A stretch of DNA of 64,000 bases from Pseudomonadota bacterium. Its GTDB lineage: Bacteria > Pseudomonadota > Gammaproteobacteria > Burkholderiales > Burkholderiaceae_C. How positions within the stretch are numbered: the first letter of the stretch is position 1; each line of letters begins with the position of its first letter. Below the pieces are notes generated by a model. It did not search any database, was not told the origin of the DNA, and was given only the letters and a program-made list of their open reading frames with translations. Positions 50,655-59,704 of the stretch are shown one piece after another. The stretch lies in contig CAUJHV010000029.1 of NCBI GenBank assembly GCA_963205115.1, positions 124,001 to 188,000 on the forward strand. The letters run 5' to 3'. A program made the translations under genes and the position numbers.

Positions 50655-51772
50655 TCGTCGCGCGTGGCGATGACCGGGTTGGTCTTGTGGCAGTGATCGG
50701 CCATCGCGCCGTCGATCACGCGCTCGAACAGGTCTTCGCTCACACCCATCGCACGCAGGCCCGAGGGCAGGCCCAGCTGCGCATTCATCTCGCGCAGCGC
50801 CTCGGCCACCTCGGTGCCGCGGCTGTCGCAGCCGGGCAGGCCCATGGCCTGGGCCATGCGCGACAGGCGGTGCTCGCGCTGGATCGAATCGGCCGCGGCA
50901 TTGAAACGCACCACCGCGGGCAGGAACATCGCGTTGAGCGTGCCGTGGTGCAGCCGCGGGTTCACCCCGCCCAGGCTGTGGCTGAGCGAATGCACGCAGC
51001 CCAGGCCTTTCTGGAAGGCCATCGCGCCCTGGGCGCTGGCGCTCATCATGTTCCAGCGCGCGTCGCGGTCGCTGCCATCGCGCGTGGCGCGCTGGATGTG
51101 CGACCAGCCGCGCCACAGGCCGTCGAGCGCAATGCCGTCGGCCGGCGGGTTGACGGCCGGCGCCATGAAGGTCTCCATGCAATGCGCGATGGCGTCCATG
51201 CCGGTGGCTGCGGTCAGCATCGGCGGCAGGCCCAGCGTCAAGGCGGGGTCCAGCAGCGCGGCGCGTGGCATCAGGTGCCAGGAATGGAAGCCCAGCTTGC
51301 GGCCGTCGTCGACGATGAGGATGGATCCGCGCGCCACTTCGCTGCCGGTGCCTGCCGTCGTGGGCACGGCGATCAGCGGCAGCACGGCTTCGGTGATGCG
51401 CGGGCTGCCGCCTTCGATGGTGGCGTAGGTCTTCAGCGGGCCCTCGTGCGTGGCGGCGATGGCCACGCCCTTGGCCAGGTCGATGCTCGAGCCGCCGCCC
51501 ACGGCGATCAGGCCGTCGCAATGTTGTGCGCGCAGCACCTCCAGCGCGGCGCGCACGCCCGCCTCGGTCGGGTTGGACGGCGTGCCGTCGAAGACCGCGT
51601 GCGGCAGATCGCCCAGCGCCGCTACCGCTTGCGCCAGCACACCGGCCGCGCGCACACCCGCGTCGGTGACGATCAGCGGCCGCGTGATGCCCACCCGCGC
51701 GCATTCGCCGGGCAGCAGGTTGACCACACCGAAGTCGATGTGGATCTGCGTGAGGTATTGGATGAAGGCCAT
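50624..51772 (-). CDS. Iron-containing (group III) alcohol dehydrogenase
   Basis: A 382-aa metal-dependent dehydrogenase. The cofactor loop is LIAVGGGSSIDLAKGVAIAA, the block TTAGTGSEV follows, and metal ligands are in TGMDAIAHCME and GCVHSLSHSLGG with a final HHGTLNAM. Typical substrates are primary alcohols, 1,3-propanediol or maleylacetate-like compounds; none can be chosen. ATG 51772 has AGGACC upstream; longer starts run into the divergent control region. It is convergent with the cyclase gene and divergent from an esterase gene. Confidence 0.88.
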   Translation of the reverse strand: MAFIQYLTQIHIDFGVVNLLPGECARVGITRPLIVTDAGVRAAGVLAQAVAALGDLPHAVFDGTPSNPTEAGVRAALEVLRAQHCDGLIAVGGGSSIDLAKGVAIAATHEGPLKTYATIEGGSPRITEAVLPLIAVPTTAGTGSEVARGSILIVDDGRKLGFHSWHLMPRAALLDPALTLGLPPMLTAATGMDAIAHCMETFMAPAVNPPADGIALDGLWRGWSHIQRATRDGSDRDARWNMMSASAQGAMAFQKGLGCVHSLSHSLGGVNPRLHHGTLNAMFLPAVVRFNAAADSIQREHRLSRMAQAMGLPGCDSRGTEVAEALREMNAQLGLPSGLRAMGVSEDLFERVIDGAMADHCHKTNPVIATRDDYRAMLADSM

Positions 51773-51916
51773 GGAGAAGGTCCTGAAGGTCGATCGAACG
51801 GCGTCCACGCAGGCCCGGGCGACGCCACGCGCGTCGCGCGCCGTCGGCAGACTTGAGGTGCCGACAGACGAGCGCGCGCCACATGGGACGGGGTCGGCTC
51901 GGTCCTGCGAGCCGGT

Positions 51917-51936
51917 CAGTATGCCCCGGCATACTG
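51917..51936. promoter_or_regulatory. Perfect 20-bp inverted repeat, candidate operator
   Basis: CAGTATGCC-CC-GGCATACTG: nine-base arms with no mismatch around CC, in the 220-bp gap between the divergent alcohol dehydrogenase and esterase genes. No regulator gene is adjacent. The length and symmetry suit a TetR- or GntR-like dimer. Confidence 0.6.
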
Positions 51937-51992
51937 TGCAGGCCCATCGCCGTTTTCCTGCGACCCCACCACCGCAAACCTGCGAGCCACCC

Positions 51993-52943
51993 GTGGCCCA
52001 ACACCTGCTCACCCCGCGCATGGCTGGCGTGCTGGACCGTGTCCGGCGTGCGCGGCACCCGCCGATGCACGTGATGACGCCCGACGAGGCGCGCCGCCAC
52101 TACACCGCCGCCGCCGAGGTGCTGGACCTGCCGCGCGCGCCGCTGGCACGCGTCGAGGACCTCACGATGGTGGCCGCCGACGGCAGCGCGATGCGCGCGC
52201 GGCTGTATGCGGTCTCCAACGAGCGCCTGCCCGTGCTGCTGTACCTGCATGGCGGCGGCTTCGTCGTCGGCAACCTCGAGACACACGACTCGCTGTGCCG
52301 GCAGATCGCCAAGCGCGCCGGCTGCGCCGTGCTGGCTGTGGACTACCGCCTCGCGCCCGAGCACCGGTTTCCGGCAGCGGTCGACGATGCCTGGGCGGCC
52401 TTCCAGGCGTTGCCGGCACTGGCGCAAGGGCTGGGCCTGGACCACACGCGGCTGGCCGTGGGGGGTGACAGCGCCGGTGGCACGCTGGCCGCGGTGGTGG
52501 CGCTGATGGCCCGCGATGCCGGAGCGCACCTGGCCCTGCAACTGCTCGTCACACCCGGCACGGGCGCGCACGCGGACACGCCCTCGCACCGCCTGTTCGC
52601 CCAGGGTTTTCTGATCGAACGCGCGACGATCGAGTGGTTCTTCGATCACACGCTGCCGCGGCAGCAGCGCACCGACTGGCGCTTCGCGCCGCTGGAAGTG
52701 CCCGAGGTGGATGGCGTTGCGCCGGCATTCGTCGTCCTGGCCGAATGCGACCCGGTCGTCGACGAAGGCCTGGCCTACGCCGACCGCCTGCGTGCCGCAG
52801 GCGTGCCGGTCGAGCTGGAACTCGCGCGCGGCGTGACCCACGATTTCATCAAGATGGGCCGCGTGCTGCCCGAGGCCAGCCACGCCTTGGACGCCATCGC
52901 GGCCGCCCTGCAAACCGCATTTTCCGGAGACCCCTCACGATGA
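51993..52943 (+). CDS. Alpha/beta hydrolase, hormone-sensitive-lipase type
   Basis: A 316-aa esterase of the HSL family. The oxyanion-hole motif HGGGFVVGN lies near residue 89; the nucleophile Ser is in GGDSAGGTLAA; Asp and His of the triad are in AECDPVVDEG and GVTHDFIKMG. DYRLAPEHRFPAAVDDAWAA is typical. No signal peptide. The start is GTG 51993 (VAQHLLTPRM); the track's 180 extra codons lie in the control region and neighbour. Its TGA overlaps the next start (ATGA). It probably cleaves a small acyl ester. Confidence 0.88.
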   Translation: MAQHLLTPRMAGVLDRVRRARHPPMHVMTPDEARRHYTAAAEVLDLPRAPLARVEDLTMVAADGSAMRARLYAVSNERLPVLLYLHGGGFVVGNLETHDSLCRQIAKRAGCAVLAVDYRLAPEHRFPAAVDDAWAAFQALPALAQGLGLDHTRLAVGGDSAGGTLAAVVALMARDAGAHLALQLLVTPGTGAHADTPSHRLFAQGFLIERATIEWFFDHTLPRQQRTDWRFAPLEVPEVDGVAPAFVVLAECDPVVDEGLAYADRLRAAGVPVELELARGVTHDFIKMGRVLPEASHALDAIAAALQTAFSGDPSR

Positions 52944-53797
52944 AACGCACCGCCTTCCGCTTCTTCGACCGCCTGCGTGTGCGCTGGGCCGAGGTCGACA
53001 TGCAGAAGATCGTCTTCAACGCCCATTACCTGATGTATGTCGACACCGCCGTGGCCGGCTACTGGCGCGCGATGGCGCTGCCGTACCACGAGACCATGGA
53101 GGCGCTCGAAGGCGACCTGTACGTGCGCAAGGCGACGCTGGAATACCTGGGCTCGGCGCGCTACGACGACCAGATCGACGTGGGCATCCGCTGCGAGCGC
53201 ATCGGCACCTCGTCGATCCTGCTGCAGACCGCCGTCTTCCGCGCGGAAACCGCGCTGGTGACGGGCGAACTGGTCTACGTCTTCGCCGACCCGGCCACGC
53301 AGACTTCCAAGCCCGTGCCGCCGCCGCTGCGTGCGCTGTTCGAGGCCTTCGAAGCCGGCGAGCCGATGGCACAGGTGCAGGTCGGCCGCTGGAACGAACT
53401 CGGGCGCCAGGCGCACCCGCTGCGCAAGGCCGTGTTCGTCGACGAGCAGAAGATCCCGGCCGAGCTCGAATGGGACGAAGCCGACGCCACCGCCGCGCAC
53501 GCCGTGGCCACCAACCGCATGGGCATCGCGCTGGCCACGGGGCGGCTGGTCGACGTGGGCCAGGGCGTGGGCAAGATCGGCCGCATGGCCGTGCGCCAGG
53601 ACATGCGCGGCAGCCGCGTGGGCCGCGCGGTGCTCGACGCGCTGGTGGCCCATGCCCGCGCGCAGGGCCTGCGCGGCGTGCTTCTGCATGCGCAGCTGTC
53701 GGCTGCCGGCTTCTACGCCCGGGCGGGTTTCACATCGCAAGGGCCGGTGTTCGAGGAAGCCGGCATCGCGCACCAGGAGATGGTGCTGGCCTTGTGA
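52940..53797 (+). CDS. Fusion of hotdog acyl-CoA thioesterase and GNAT acetyltransferase
   Basis: A 285-aa two-domain protein. Residues 1-135 are a YbgC/FadM-like hotdog thioesterase: VRWAEVDMQKIVFNAHYLMY carries the Asp of the active site. Residues 140-285 are an ElaA-like GNAT acetyltransferase: WNELGRQAHPLRKAVFVDEQ and the acetyl-CoA loop VRQDMRGSRVGRAVLDALVA. The frame is open throughout with no break. It is coupled by ATGA to the esterase upstream, hinting at a shared acyl substrate. Both domains look complete. Confidence 0.87.
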   Translation: MKRTAFRFFDRLRVRWAEVDMQKIVFNAHYLMYVDTAVAGYWRAMALPYHETMEALEGDLYVRKATLEYLGSARYDDQIDVGIRCERIGTSSILLQTAVFRAETALVTGELVYVFADPATQTSKPVPPPLRALFEAFEAGEPMAQVQVGRWNELGRQAHPLRKAVFVDEQKIPAELEWDEADATAAHAVATNRMGIALATGRLVDVGQGVGKIGRMAVRQDMRGSRVGRAVLDALVAHARAQGLRGVLLHAQLSAAGFYARAGFTSQGPVFEEAGIAHQEMVLAL

Positions 53798-53825
53798 GGC
53801 GGCACGCCGGTGCGCGCGGCGCCGA

Positions 53826-54131
53826 TCAGCCCGGCGACGGGTCGTCGGCCGGCCAGAAAGCTTCGACCATGCGCGGCGAATCCAGCAAACCCGCGAGCGC
53901 GGCCTCGGCCTGCGCCGCGATCGCGGTTTCGAGCGCCGTGTCCACGCCACCGGGATGCCGGTAGATCTCCATCAGCGTGCTGCGGCCGTCTGCCGCGGGC
54001 GCGCGCCGCAGAAGCCGGGCATCGAGTCCGGGCCATTGCGCGCGCAAGCGGGCCTGAAGTGCGTGTGCCGCCGCCTGCGCGTCGGGCGCACGGCGCGTCT
54101 TCCAGTACACGTACAGCTCGCGATCAGGCAT
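53826..54131 (-). CDS. DUF4936-family small protein
   Basis: A 101-aa protein of unknown function with the pattern of DUF4936: ELYVYWKTRRAPDAQAAAHA at the start (a strand-helix of a ferredoxin-like fold), LMEIYRHPGG in the middle and VEAFWPAD near the end. No signal. It lies 47 bp downstream of ygfZ on the same strand, an arrangement common in Burkholderiales as far as I recall, so a shared transcript is likely. Confidence 0.75.
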   Translation of the reverse strand: MPDRELYVYWKTRRAPDAQAAAHALQARLRAQWPGLDARLLRRAPAADGRSTLMEIYRHPGGVDTALETAIAAQAEAALAGLLDSPRMVEAFWPADDPSPG

Positions 54132-54178
54132 GGGCGATACACCAAGGGCCGCGCGGCCTTGCGCCAGGGGTGCGTCGC

Positions 54179-55123
54179 TCAGGCCGCTTCGGCCGGCAGC
54201 GCGTAGGGCAGGGCAGTCGCGGCGAGCGCCTGGCCCTGCGCCGTGAACTGGCCGGGCGCCTCGCGCATCGCCAGTTTCAGTTCCACCAGCGCCGACCAGC
54301 CGCCACCCGGACGCGGCGCGGCCAAAACCACTTCACCGGCCGGTTGTTCGGGGTCGGACGAGTGGAAGACTTCCTGGCCAGGCTGCAGCGCCACCGGCGC
54401 ATCCATCGGCAGCATGCGGCGCTTGAGCGTGCCGCGGTACTGGCTGCGCGCCACGACTTCCTGGCCCGGATAACAGCCTTTCTGAAAATTCACGCCCCCG
54501 ACGAGTTCGAGGTTGATCATCTGCGGCACGAAGTGCTCGACCGTGGCGGCCACCACACGCGGCACCGCGCTGCGGACTTCCAGCCAGGCCCAGTGCGCGG
54601 CGTCCAGGGCCGGCAACGCCGGCGCGGCGGCGTCGGCCGGGGCCGCCAAGAGCCAGCGCGGCTGGCCTTCGGCATCGGGCAGGCGGATCCAGCGTGCGCC
54701 TTCGCGCTCGCCGCTGCGCCAGACCGGCGCGGCGGCGGCTTCAGCGCCGAGCCACGAACCGGCCGATGCACCTGCCAGGCCCCACAGCGCGGTACTTGCC
54801 GAGGCGTCGGACATCTTGCACTTCGCGCGCAGCACGAACATCGACAGCCGCTTGAGCGTGGGCGCCAGCAGATCGGCGCTGCAGGCCAGCGCCACGGTCT
54901 CGGGCGCGTCACGCCAGATCACGAAGCTGGCGAGCAAGCGCCCCTTGGCCGAACAATAGCCCGCCGGCCGCGCCTGGCCCGGCATCAGGCCTTGGACGTC
55001 CTGCGTCAGCTGGCCATGCAGGAAGCTGGCCGCATCGGGGCCCTGGGCCAGGATCAGGCCCCAATCGGCGAGCCGCAGCGCGCCGGCCATGCCCATCGCG
55101 GGCGTCGAAAAGGTCTCTGACAT
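54179..55123 (-). CDS. ygfZ: YgfZ/GcvT-like folate-binding iron-sulfur cluster repair protein
   Basis: A 314-aa GcvT-fold protein. The YgfZ fingerprint is complete: [20 protein letters not shown] near residue 210 with the conserved Cys. It supports certain Fe-S enzymes and tRNA modification in a folate-dependent way. The ATG at 55123 ([10 protein letters not shown]) is chosen; the track's longer start runs into the divergent mltG gene. The gap to mltG is only 22 bp, so their promoters must overlap the reading frames. Confidence 0.9.
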   Translation of the reverse strand: MSETFSTPAMGMAGALRLADWGLILAQGPDAASFLHGQLTQDVQGLMPGQARPAGYCSAKGRLLASFVIWRDAPETVALACSADLLAPTLKRLSMFVLRAKCKMSDASASTALWGLAGASAGSWLGAEAAAAPVWRSGEREGARWIRLPDAEGQPRWLLAAPADAAAPALPALDAAHWAWLEVRSAVPRVVAATVEHFVPQMINLELVGGVNFQKGCYPGQEVVARSQYRGTLKRRMLPMDAPVALQPGQEVFHSSDPEQPAGEVVLAAPRPGGGWSALVELKLAMREAPGQFTAQGQALAATALPYALPAEAA

Positions 55124-55145
55124 CGGCTCATTATCATCAGCGCCC

Positions 55146-56168
55146 ATGTCCGCTCGCCGTTTCGGGTTTCGCACCCTGTTGATCCTGCTGTTGCTGCTGG
55201 CCGTCGTGGCCGGCGGGGCGGCGTACTGGCTGGGTTCGCGCTGGGTCGACCAGCCGCTGCCGCTGGCGCGTGCCACGGTGGATGTCACCGTGCCACCCGG
55301 CAGTTCCGCGCGCAAGGTGGCGCAGGCCTGGGCCGATGCCGGCGTGCAGGTGCCGGCCGAGTGGCTGTTCTACTGGTTTCGCCTGTCGGGCGATGCGGCA
55401 CGCATGCGCGCCGGCAGCTATTCGGTCAGCACCGGCGCCACACCGCGCATCCTGCTGCGCAAGATGGTCGACGGCGAAGAGACCATGGAGCAGGTCCGCC
55501 TGATCGAAGGCTGGACCATGCGCCAGTGGCGCGAGGCGCTGGCGCAGGCGCCGCATCTGCAGCCCACCACGGCCAAGATGAGCGACGACGAGCTGATGGC
55601 CGCCATCGGCGCGCCCGGCGTCAAGCCGGAAGGGCGCTTCTTCCCCGACACCTACCGCTACGGCCGCGGCGTGAGCGACGTCAGCGTGCTCAAGCGCGCC
55701 TATGCGCAGATGCAGCTGCGGCTGGCCTCGGCCTGGGCTGGTCGCATGGCCGACCTGCCGCTGAAATCCGCGGACGAGGCGCTGACCCTGGCCTCCATCG
55801 TCGAGAAGGAAACCGGCCGGCCGCAGGACCGCGGGCTCATCGCCGGTGTGTTCATCAACCGGCTGCGCATCGGCATGCCACTGCAGACCGACCCGACCGT
55901 CATCTACGGCCTGGGTGCCTCGTTCGACGGCAACCTGCGCAAGCGCGATCTGCAGACCGACACACCCTTCAACACCTATACGCGCCGCGGCCTGCCGCCC
56001 ACGCCCATCGCCATGCCCGGCGCCGATGCGCTGGCCGTCGCGGTGCAGCCGCAGGCCACCGCGGCGCTGTATTTCGTGGCACGCGGCGACGGAACCAGCG
56101 CCTTCAGCGAGAACCTCGGTCAACACAACCGCGCGGTCAACACCTACCAGCGCGGCGGCACGCCCTGA
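55146..56168 (+). CDS. mltG: Endolytic transglycosylase
   Basis: A 340-aa inner-membrane enzyme that cleaves nascent peptidoglycan strands. A single N-terminal anchor ([20 protein letters not shown]) precedes a LysM-like part and the YceG domain. The catalytic Glu lies in [12 protein letters not shown], and [13 protein letters not shown] is a family block. The ATG at 55146 is chosen over a longer in-frame start overlapping ygfZ. It heads the conserved run mltG-tmk-holB-pilZ-tatD. Confidence 0.93.
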   Translation: MSARRFGFRTLLILLLLLAVVAGGAAYWLGSRWVDQPLPLARATVDVTVPPGSSARKVAQAWADAGVQVPAEWLFYWFRLSGDAARMRAGSYSVSTGATPRILLRKMVDGEETMEQVRLIEGWTMRQWREALAQAPHLQPTTAKMSDDELMAAIGAPGVKPEGRFFPDTYRYGRGVSDVSVLKRAYAQMQLRLASAWAGRMADLPLKSADEALTLASIVEKETGRPQDRGLIAGVFINRLRIGMPLQTDPTVIYGLGASFDGNLRKRDLQTDTPFNTYTRRGLPPTPIAMPGADALAVAVQPQATAALYFVARGDGTSAFSENLGQHNRAVNTYQRGGTP

Positions 56169-56179
56169 AACGCCTTTTC

Positions 56180-56800
56180 ATGTCCGCACACGGTCGATTC
56201 ATCACGTTCGAAGGCATCGACGGTGCCGGCAAGACCACGCATATCCAGGCCCTGGCCGATGGCCTTCGCGCCGCCGGCCACGAGGTGCTGCTCACGCGCG
56301 AGCCCGGCGGCACGCCGCTGGCGGAAACGCTGCGCGAGCTGGTGCTGCACCAGCCCATGGATGCGCTGACGGAGAGCCTGATGGTCTTCGCCGCCCGGCG
56401 CGACCACCTGGCGCACCGCATCGCTCCGGCGCTGGCCCAGGGCATCACGGTCATCTGCGACCGCTTCACCGATGCGTCGTTTGCCTACCAAGGCGGCGGA
56501 CGCGGCTTCGACCGCGGCGTGCTGACGCAGCTGGAGGCCTGGGTGCAGGAAGGCCGCCAGCCCGATCTGACATTGTGGTTCGACCTGCCCGCCGCCGAGG
56601 CCGCGCGGCGCCGCGGCGCCGTGCGCGCGCCGGACCGATTCGAGTCGCAGGACGAGGCCTTCTTCGAGCGCGTGCGCGCCGGCTATCTGGCCCGCCAGGC
56701 CGCCGACCCGCGGCGCTTTGCCGTCATCGACGCCACGGGCGCGCCGGCGGCCGTGTGGGCACAGGTCGAAGCGGCCGTCCGGGAGCACGGCGCGTGGTAG
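56180..56800 (+). CDS. tmk: Thymidylate kinase
   Basis: A 206-aa P-loop kinase phosphorylating dTMP. Walker [15 protein letters not shown] lies at residue 9, the DRF motif in [19 protein letters not shown], and [12 protein letters not shown] is typical. The start ATG 56180 is 11 bp after the mltG stop. The stop overlaps the holB start (GTGGTAG), consistent with a single message for replication and envelope genes. Confidence 0.95.
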   Translation: MSAHGRFITFEGIDGAGKTTHIQALADGLRAAGHEVLLTREPGGTPLAETLRELVLHQPMDALTESLMVFAARRDHLAHRIAPALAQGITVICDRFTDASFAYQGGGRGFDRGVLTQLEAWVQEGRQPDLTLWFDLPAAEAARRRGAVRAPDRFESQDEAFFERVRAGYLARQAADPRRFAVIDATGAPAAVWAQVEAAVREHGAW

Positions 56801-57834
56801 CCGTGGTGGACGGCGAAGGCCGCTTCTGCTGGCCCTGGCTGCGCGAGAGCCTGGTCGAGGCGCAGGCCCAGGTGCGCGGCCATTCGCTGCTGGTGCACGG
56901 TGCGCCGGGCGACGGCGCCTGGGAATTTGGACTGGCGCTGGGCATGGCGCAGCTGTGCGAGAGCAAAGGCGCCCGCCGCCCCTGCGGCCACTGTGGCGCC
57001 TGCAACCTGGTCAACGGCTGGTCGCATCCCGACTTCCACTGGCTCATGCCGCAGGACACCGCGCTGCAACGCGGTGTGCCCGTGCAGGTGGACGAGCGCC
57101 GCAAGCCCAGCAAGCAGATCCGCATCGACGAGGTGAGGGCGGCCATAGACGCCTGCACCTCGACCACCGGCCGCGGCCAGGGCCGCGCCCTGGTGATCTT
57201 CCCCGGCGAGGCCATGAATGCCATCGCCGCCAGCGCCCTGCTCAAAACGCTGGAAGAACCGCCCGCGGGCACGCGCATCGTCATTTGCGCGGCCGAGCCG
57301 GCACGCCTGCTGCCGACCATCCGCAGCCGCTGCCAGCGCTGGACGCTGCCGCGCGTCGCGCCGGCCGTGGCGCGGGCCTGGCTGGGCGAGCAGGGCATCC
57401 CGGGCCCGGATGTGCTGCTGGCCGCGTGCAATGGCCATCCTTTGCAGGCCTTGGCGATGCACGAAGCCGGCATGACGGCTGAGCGCTGGACCGCGCTGCC
57501 CGAGCGCGTGGCCCAGGGCGATGCGGCCGCGCTGGCCGGCGCCGCGACGCCGGTGCTGCTGGAGGCCATGGCCAAGCTCTGCCACGACGCGATGGCCGCG
57601 GCCGTCGGCGGCCAGCCGCGCTTCTTTCCCGGCTCCAAATGGACGGCCGGGCTGTCGCTGCGGCGCCTGAGCGACTGGCACCGGCAGCTACAGAAGCTCC
57701 AGCGGCATGCCGATCACCCGTGGAACGAAGCGCTGCTCGTCGATGCCGTCGTGGCTGAAGCCCGCAGCGCGCTGCAACCCGCGACCAGCGGTCGCCGCAC
57801 CGACAACGGTGCTTTGGCTACACTCGATCCATGA
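56794..57834 (+). CDS. holB: DNA polymerase III subunit delta'
   Basis: A 346-aa clamp-loader subunit. The zinc-binding module is [20 protein letters not shown]. The P-loop region [16 protein letters not shown] lacks the Lys-Thr of Walker A, which is normal for delta'. SRC of the clamp loader appears as TIRSRCQRW. The start is GTG 56794, overlapping tmk by seven bases; GTG 56803 is an alternative. Its stop overlaps pilZ (ATGA). Confidence 0.93.
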   Translation: MVAVVDGEGRFCWPWLRESLVEAQAQVRGHSLLVHGAPGDGAWEFGLALGMAQLCESKGARRPCGHCGACNLVNGWSHPDFHWLMPQDTALQRGVPVQVDERRKPSKQIRIDEVRAAIDACTSTTGRGQGRALVIFPGEAMNAIAASALLKTLEEPPAGTRIVICAAEPARLLPTIRSRCQRWTLPRVAPAVARAWLGEQGIPGPDVLLAACNGHPLQALAMHEAGMTAERWTALPERVAQGDAAALAGAATPVLLEAMAKLCHDAMAAAVGGQPRFFPGSKWTAGLSLRRLSDWHRQLQKLQRHADHPWNEALLVDAVVAEARSALQPATSGRRTDNGALATLDP

Positions 57835-58232
57835 ACGCCACGTCATCACGCCTACCCGCTGCCGCCGCAGCCGGCAGCCCCGCCCCGAGCAGCGGCCGCC
57901 CGAGCGTGATCCAGCTGGTGTTCCGCGAAAAGAACGCGCTGTACGCAGCCTACGTGCCCGTGCTGGCCGACGGCGGCCTGTTCGTGCCCACCACGCGCGA
58001 CTACCGGCTGGGCGAAGACATCTACCTGCTGCTGTCGCTGCCGGACGACCCGCAGCGCTACCCGGTGGCCGGCAAGATCGCCTGGATCACGCCGCCCAAT
58101 GCCTCTGGCGGCCGCACCCAGGGCGTCGGCGTGCGCTTTCCGAATGACGACAAGACCCGCGCGCTGAAGGTCAAGATCGAAGAGATCCTGGGCACGTCGA
58201 TCTCCAGTTCCAAGCCGACGCAGACCATCTGA
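57831..58232 (+). CDS. pilZ: PilZ-domain protein of type IV pilus biogenesis
   Basis: A 133-aa single-domain protein with FREKNALYAAYVPVLADGGL and GVGVRFPNDDKTRALKVKIE. It lacks the RxxxR and D/NxSxxG motifs that bind c-di-GMP, like the canonical pilus-assembly PilZ of Pseudomonas and Xanthomonas. The ATG overlaps the holB stop. The position after holB is conserved in many Proteobacteria, as I recall. Confidence 0.9.
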   Translation: MNATSSRLPAAAAAGSPAPSSGRPSVIQLVFREKNALYAAYVPVLADGGLFVPTTRDYRLGEDIYLLLSLPDDPQRYPVAGKIAWITPPNASGGRTQGVGVRFPNDDKTRALKVKIEEILGTSISSSKPTQTI

Positions 58233-58282
58233 GCGCCCCTCGGCGCCGCACCGCCCTTCGGCGCCTGTGCGAGCATGTCGGC

Positions 58283-59068
58283 ATGTTTGTCGATTCCCAC
58301 TGCCACCTCACGTTCGACGGCCTGCACGGGCGCATCGCGGACGTACTCAGCGCCATGGCCGACGCGCAGGTCGACCGCGCCATGTGCATCTCCACGACGA
58401 TGGAAGAAGCGCCCGATGTGCTGCAGCTGGCCCTCGATCACGCGAACCTGTATGCCACGGTCGGCGTGCACCCCGACAGCGAAGGCGTCAGCGAGCCCAG
58501 CTTCGATCAACTCGTGGCCGCCGGGCAGCACCCGCGCATCCTGGCCATCGGCGAAACCGGGCTCGATTACTACCGCCTCAACGGCCGAAGCATCGAAGAC
58601 ATGCACTGGCAGCGCGAGCGCTTCCGCGTGCACATCCGCGCCGCGCGCGCCGTGCGCAAGCCGTTGGTGATCCACACCCGATCGGCCTCGGCGGACACGC
58701 TCGCGGTGCTGCGCGAAGAGCAGGGCGCCGAGGTCGGCGGCGTCTTCCACTGCTTCACCGAAACGGCGGACGTGGCCCGCGCCGCGCTGGACATGGGCTT
58801 CCACATCTCGTTTTCCGGCATCCTGAGCTTCAAGAACGCCCAGGACCTGCGCGATGTCGCCAGCTGGGTGCCGCTGGACCGTTGCCTGATCGAGACGGAC
58901 AGCCCCTACCTCGCGCCCGTGCCCTACCGCGGCAAGCCCAACCAGCCGGCCTACGTGCCCTACGTGGCACGCGCGCTGGCCGCCTGCCGCGGCATCACGG
59001 TGGAGGAGGTGGCGCAGGCCACCACGGCCAACTTCGACCGGCTTTTCATGCCCCAGACCGGCGGGTGA
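58283..59068 (+). CDS. TatD-family metal-dependent hydrolase
   Basis: A 261-aa TIM-barrel hydrolase, DNase-like. Metal ligands: FVDSHCHLTFD, IGETGLDYY, VIHTRSASADT, GVFHCFTETA and IETDSPYLAPVPYRGKPNQP, all intact. Members act on DNA 3' ends or D-amino-acid-tRNA. It closes the mltG-tmk-holB-pilZ run; a gap of 50 bp before the ATG is without a clear promoter. Confidence 0.92.
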   Translation: MFVDSHCHLTFDGLHGRIADVLSAMADAQVDRAMCISTTMEEAPDVLQLALDHANLYATVGVHPDSEGVSEPSFDQLVAAGQHPRILAIGETGLDYYRLNGRSIEDMHWQRERFRVHIRAARAVRKPLVIHTRSASADTLAVLREEQGAEVGGVFHCFTETADVARAALDMGFHISFSGILSFKNAQDLRDVASWVPLDRCLIETDSPYLAPVPYRGKPNQPAYVPYVARALAACRGITVEEVAQATTANFDRLFMPQTGG

Positions 59069-59443
59069 TGCCCGGAATCGCGGCAAAACCCATCTTCAAG
59101 TGAAACTTGATGCGGCTTGACAAATGAAATCCAAACCATTGTCGCCAAAGGCTTTCTAGGTTTTTGTCGCAAGCGACAGCGAACGCCTGGTGCCAGACCT
59201 CCCGGCCGCCGCGGGAAGCCCAAAGCGCCCCAGCCAGACCCGGCCTGTCAAGCCAGTTCCGCACGGATTCGACCGAGCCGCCAGCGCCCGAGGATGCCGA
59301 ACGTGGACAGCCGCACGCGCCGATGCCCGACAGTTGTCAGACATTGCCTGACAAGCGGTTTCGGCCTGCGCCCACTGGGTGAACCCAAGGGCCGCTCCTA
59401 CATTGGTTCGCATCCCATTGATGCATGCCCTGAAGGAGCCGTA
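59069..59443. other. 375-bp gene-free stretch with two inverted repeats
   Basis: No real gene is visible before the small protein at 59444. A TTGACA stands at 59117-59122 without a good -10. TGTCGC-AA-GCGACA lies at 59165-59178 and TTGTCAG-7-CTGACAA at 59334-59354, 90 bp before the next start codon. Confidence 0.5.
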
Positions 59444-59659
59444 GTGATTCCTGCCGAAGCCAACAACCCGTTTGCGCTGTTGCTGAACCCCGAGAACGTC
59501 GTGAAGGCCGTGGAAGCGTCCGAGCGCCTGTCTCGCCTCCAAAGCCGGGTCTGCCGCCCGCTGGACCGCCCGCTGATCCCGACCGCCGCCGTGCCCAATG
59601 ACTCCGTCGCCGCATTCGACGCCGCCATCGACCGCGCGTCGGCGCGCCGCATGTACTGA
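59444..59659 (+). CDS. Small conserved-looking protein of unknown function
   Basis: A 71-aa protein starting at GTG 59444 with a strong ribosome site (GAAGGAG, eight bases away); the ORF track shows it only as the tail of a longer frame. Sequence blocks: IPAEANNPFALLLNPENVVK and RLQSRVCRPLDRPLIP. It resembles a small family of Burkholderiales proteins that I recall but cannot name. No signal or membrane segment. It has its own terminator, so it is transcribed alone. Confidence 0.75.
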   Translation: MIPAEANNPFALLLNPENVVKAVEASERLSRLQSRVCRPLDRPLIPTAAVPNDSVAAFDAAIDRASARRMY

Positions 59660-59679
59660 GTCGCCGCGACATCGCACCT

Positions 59680-59704
59680 GCGCGCCTCGGGCGCGCTTTT
59701 TTTT
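59680..59704 (+). terminator. Rho-independent terminator of the small protein gene
   Basis: GCGCGCC-TCG-GGCGCGC followed by eight Ts, 20 bp after the stop codon. It is the best terminator in the window. Confidence 0.93.

Noticed and set aside
59165-59178. TGTCGC-AA-GCGACA as a terminator
   Set aside because: The T-run precedes the stem on the plus strand and becomes an A-run after it on the minus strand, so neither strand fits a terminator.
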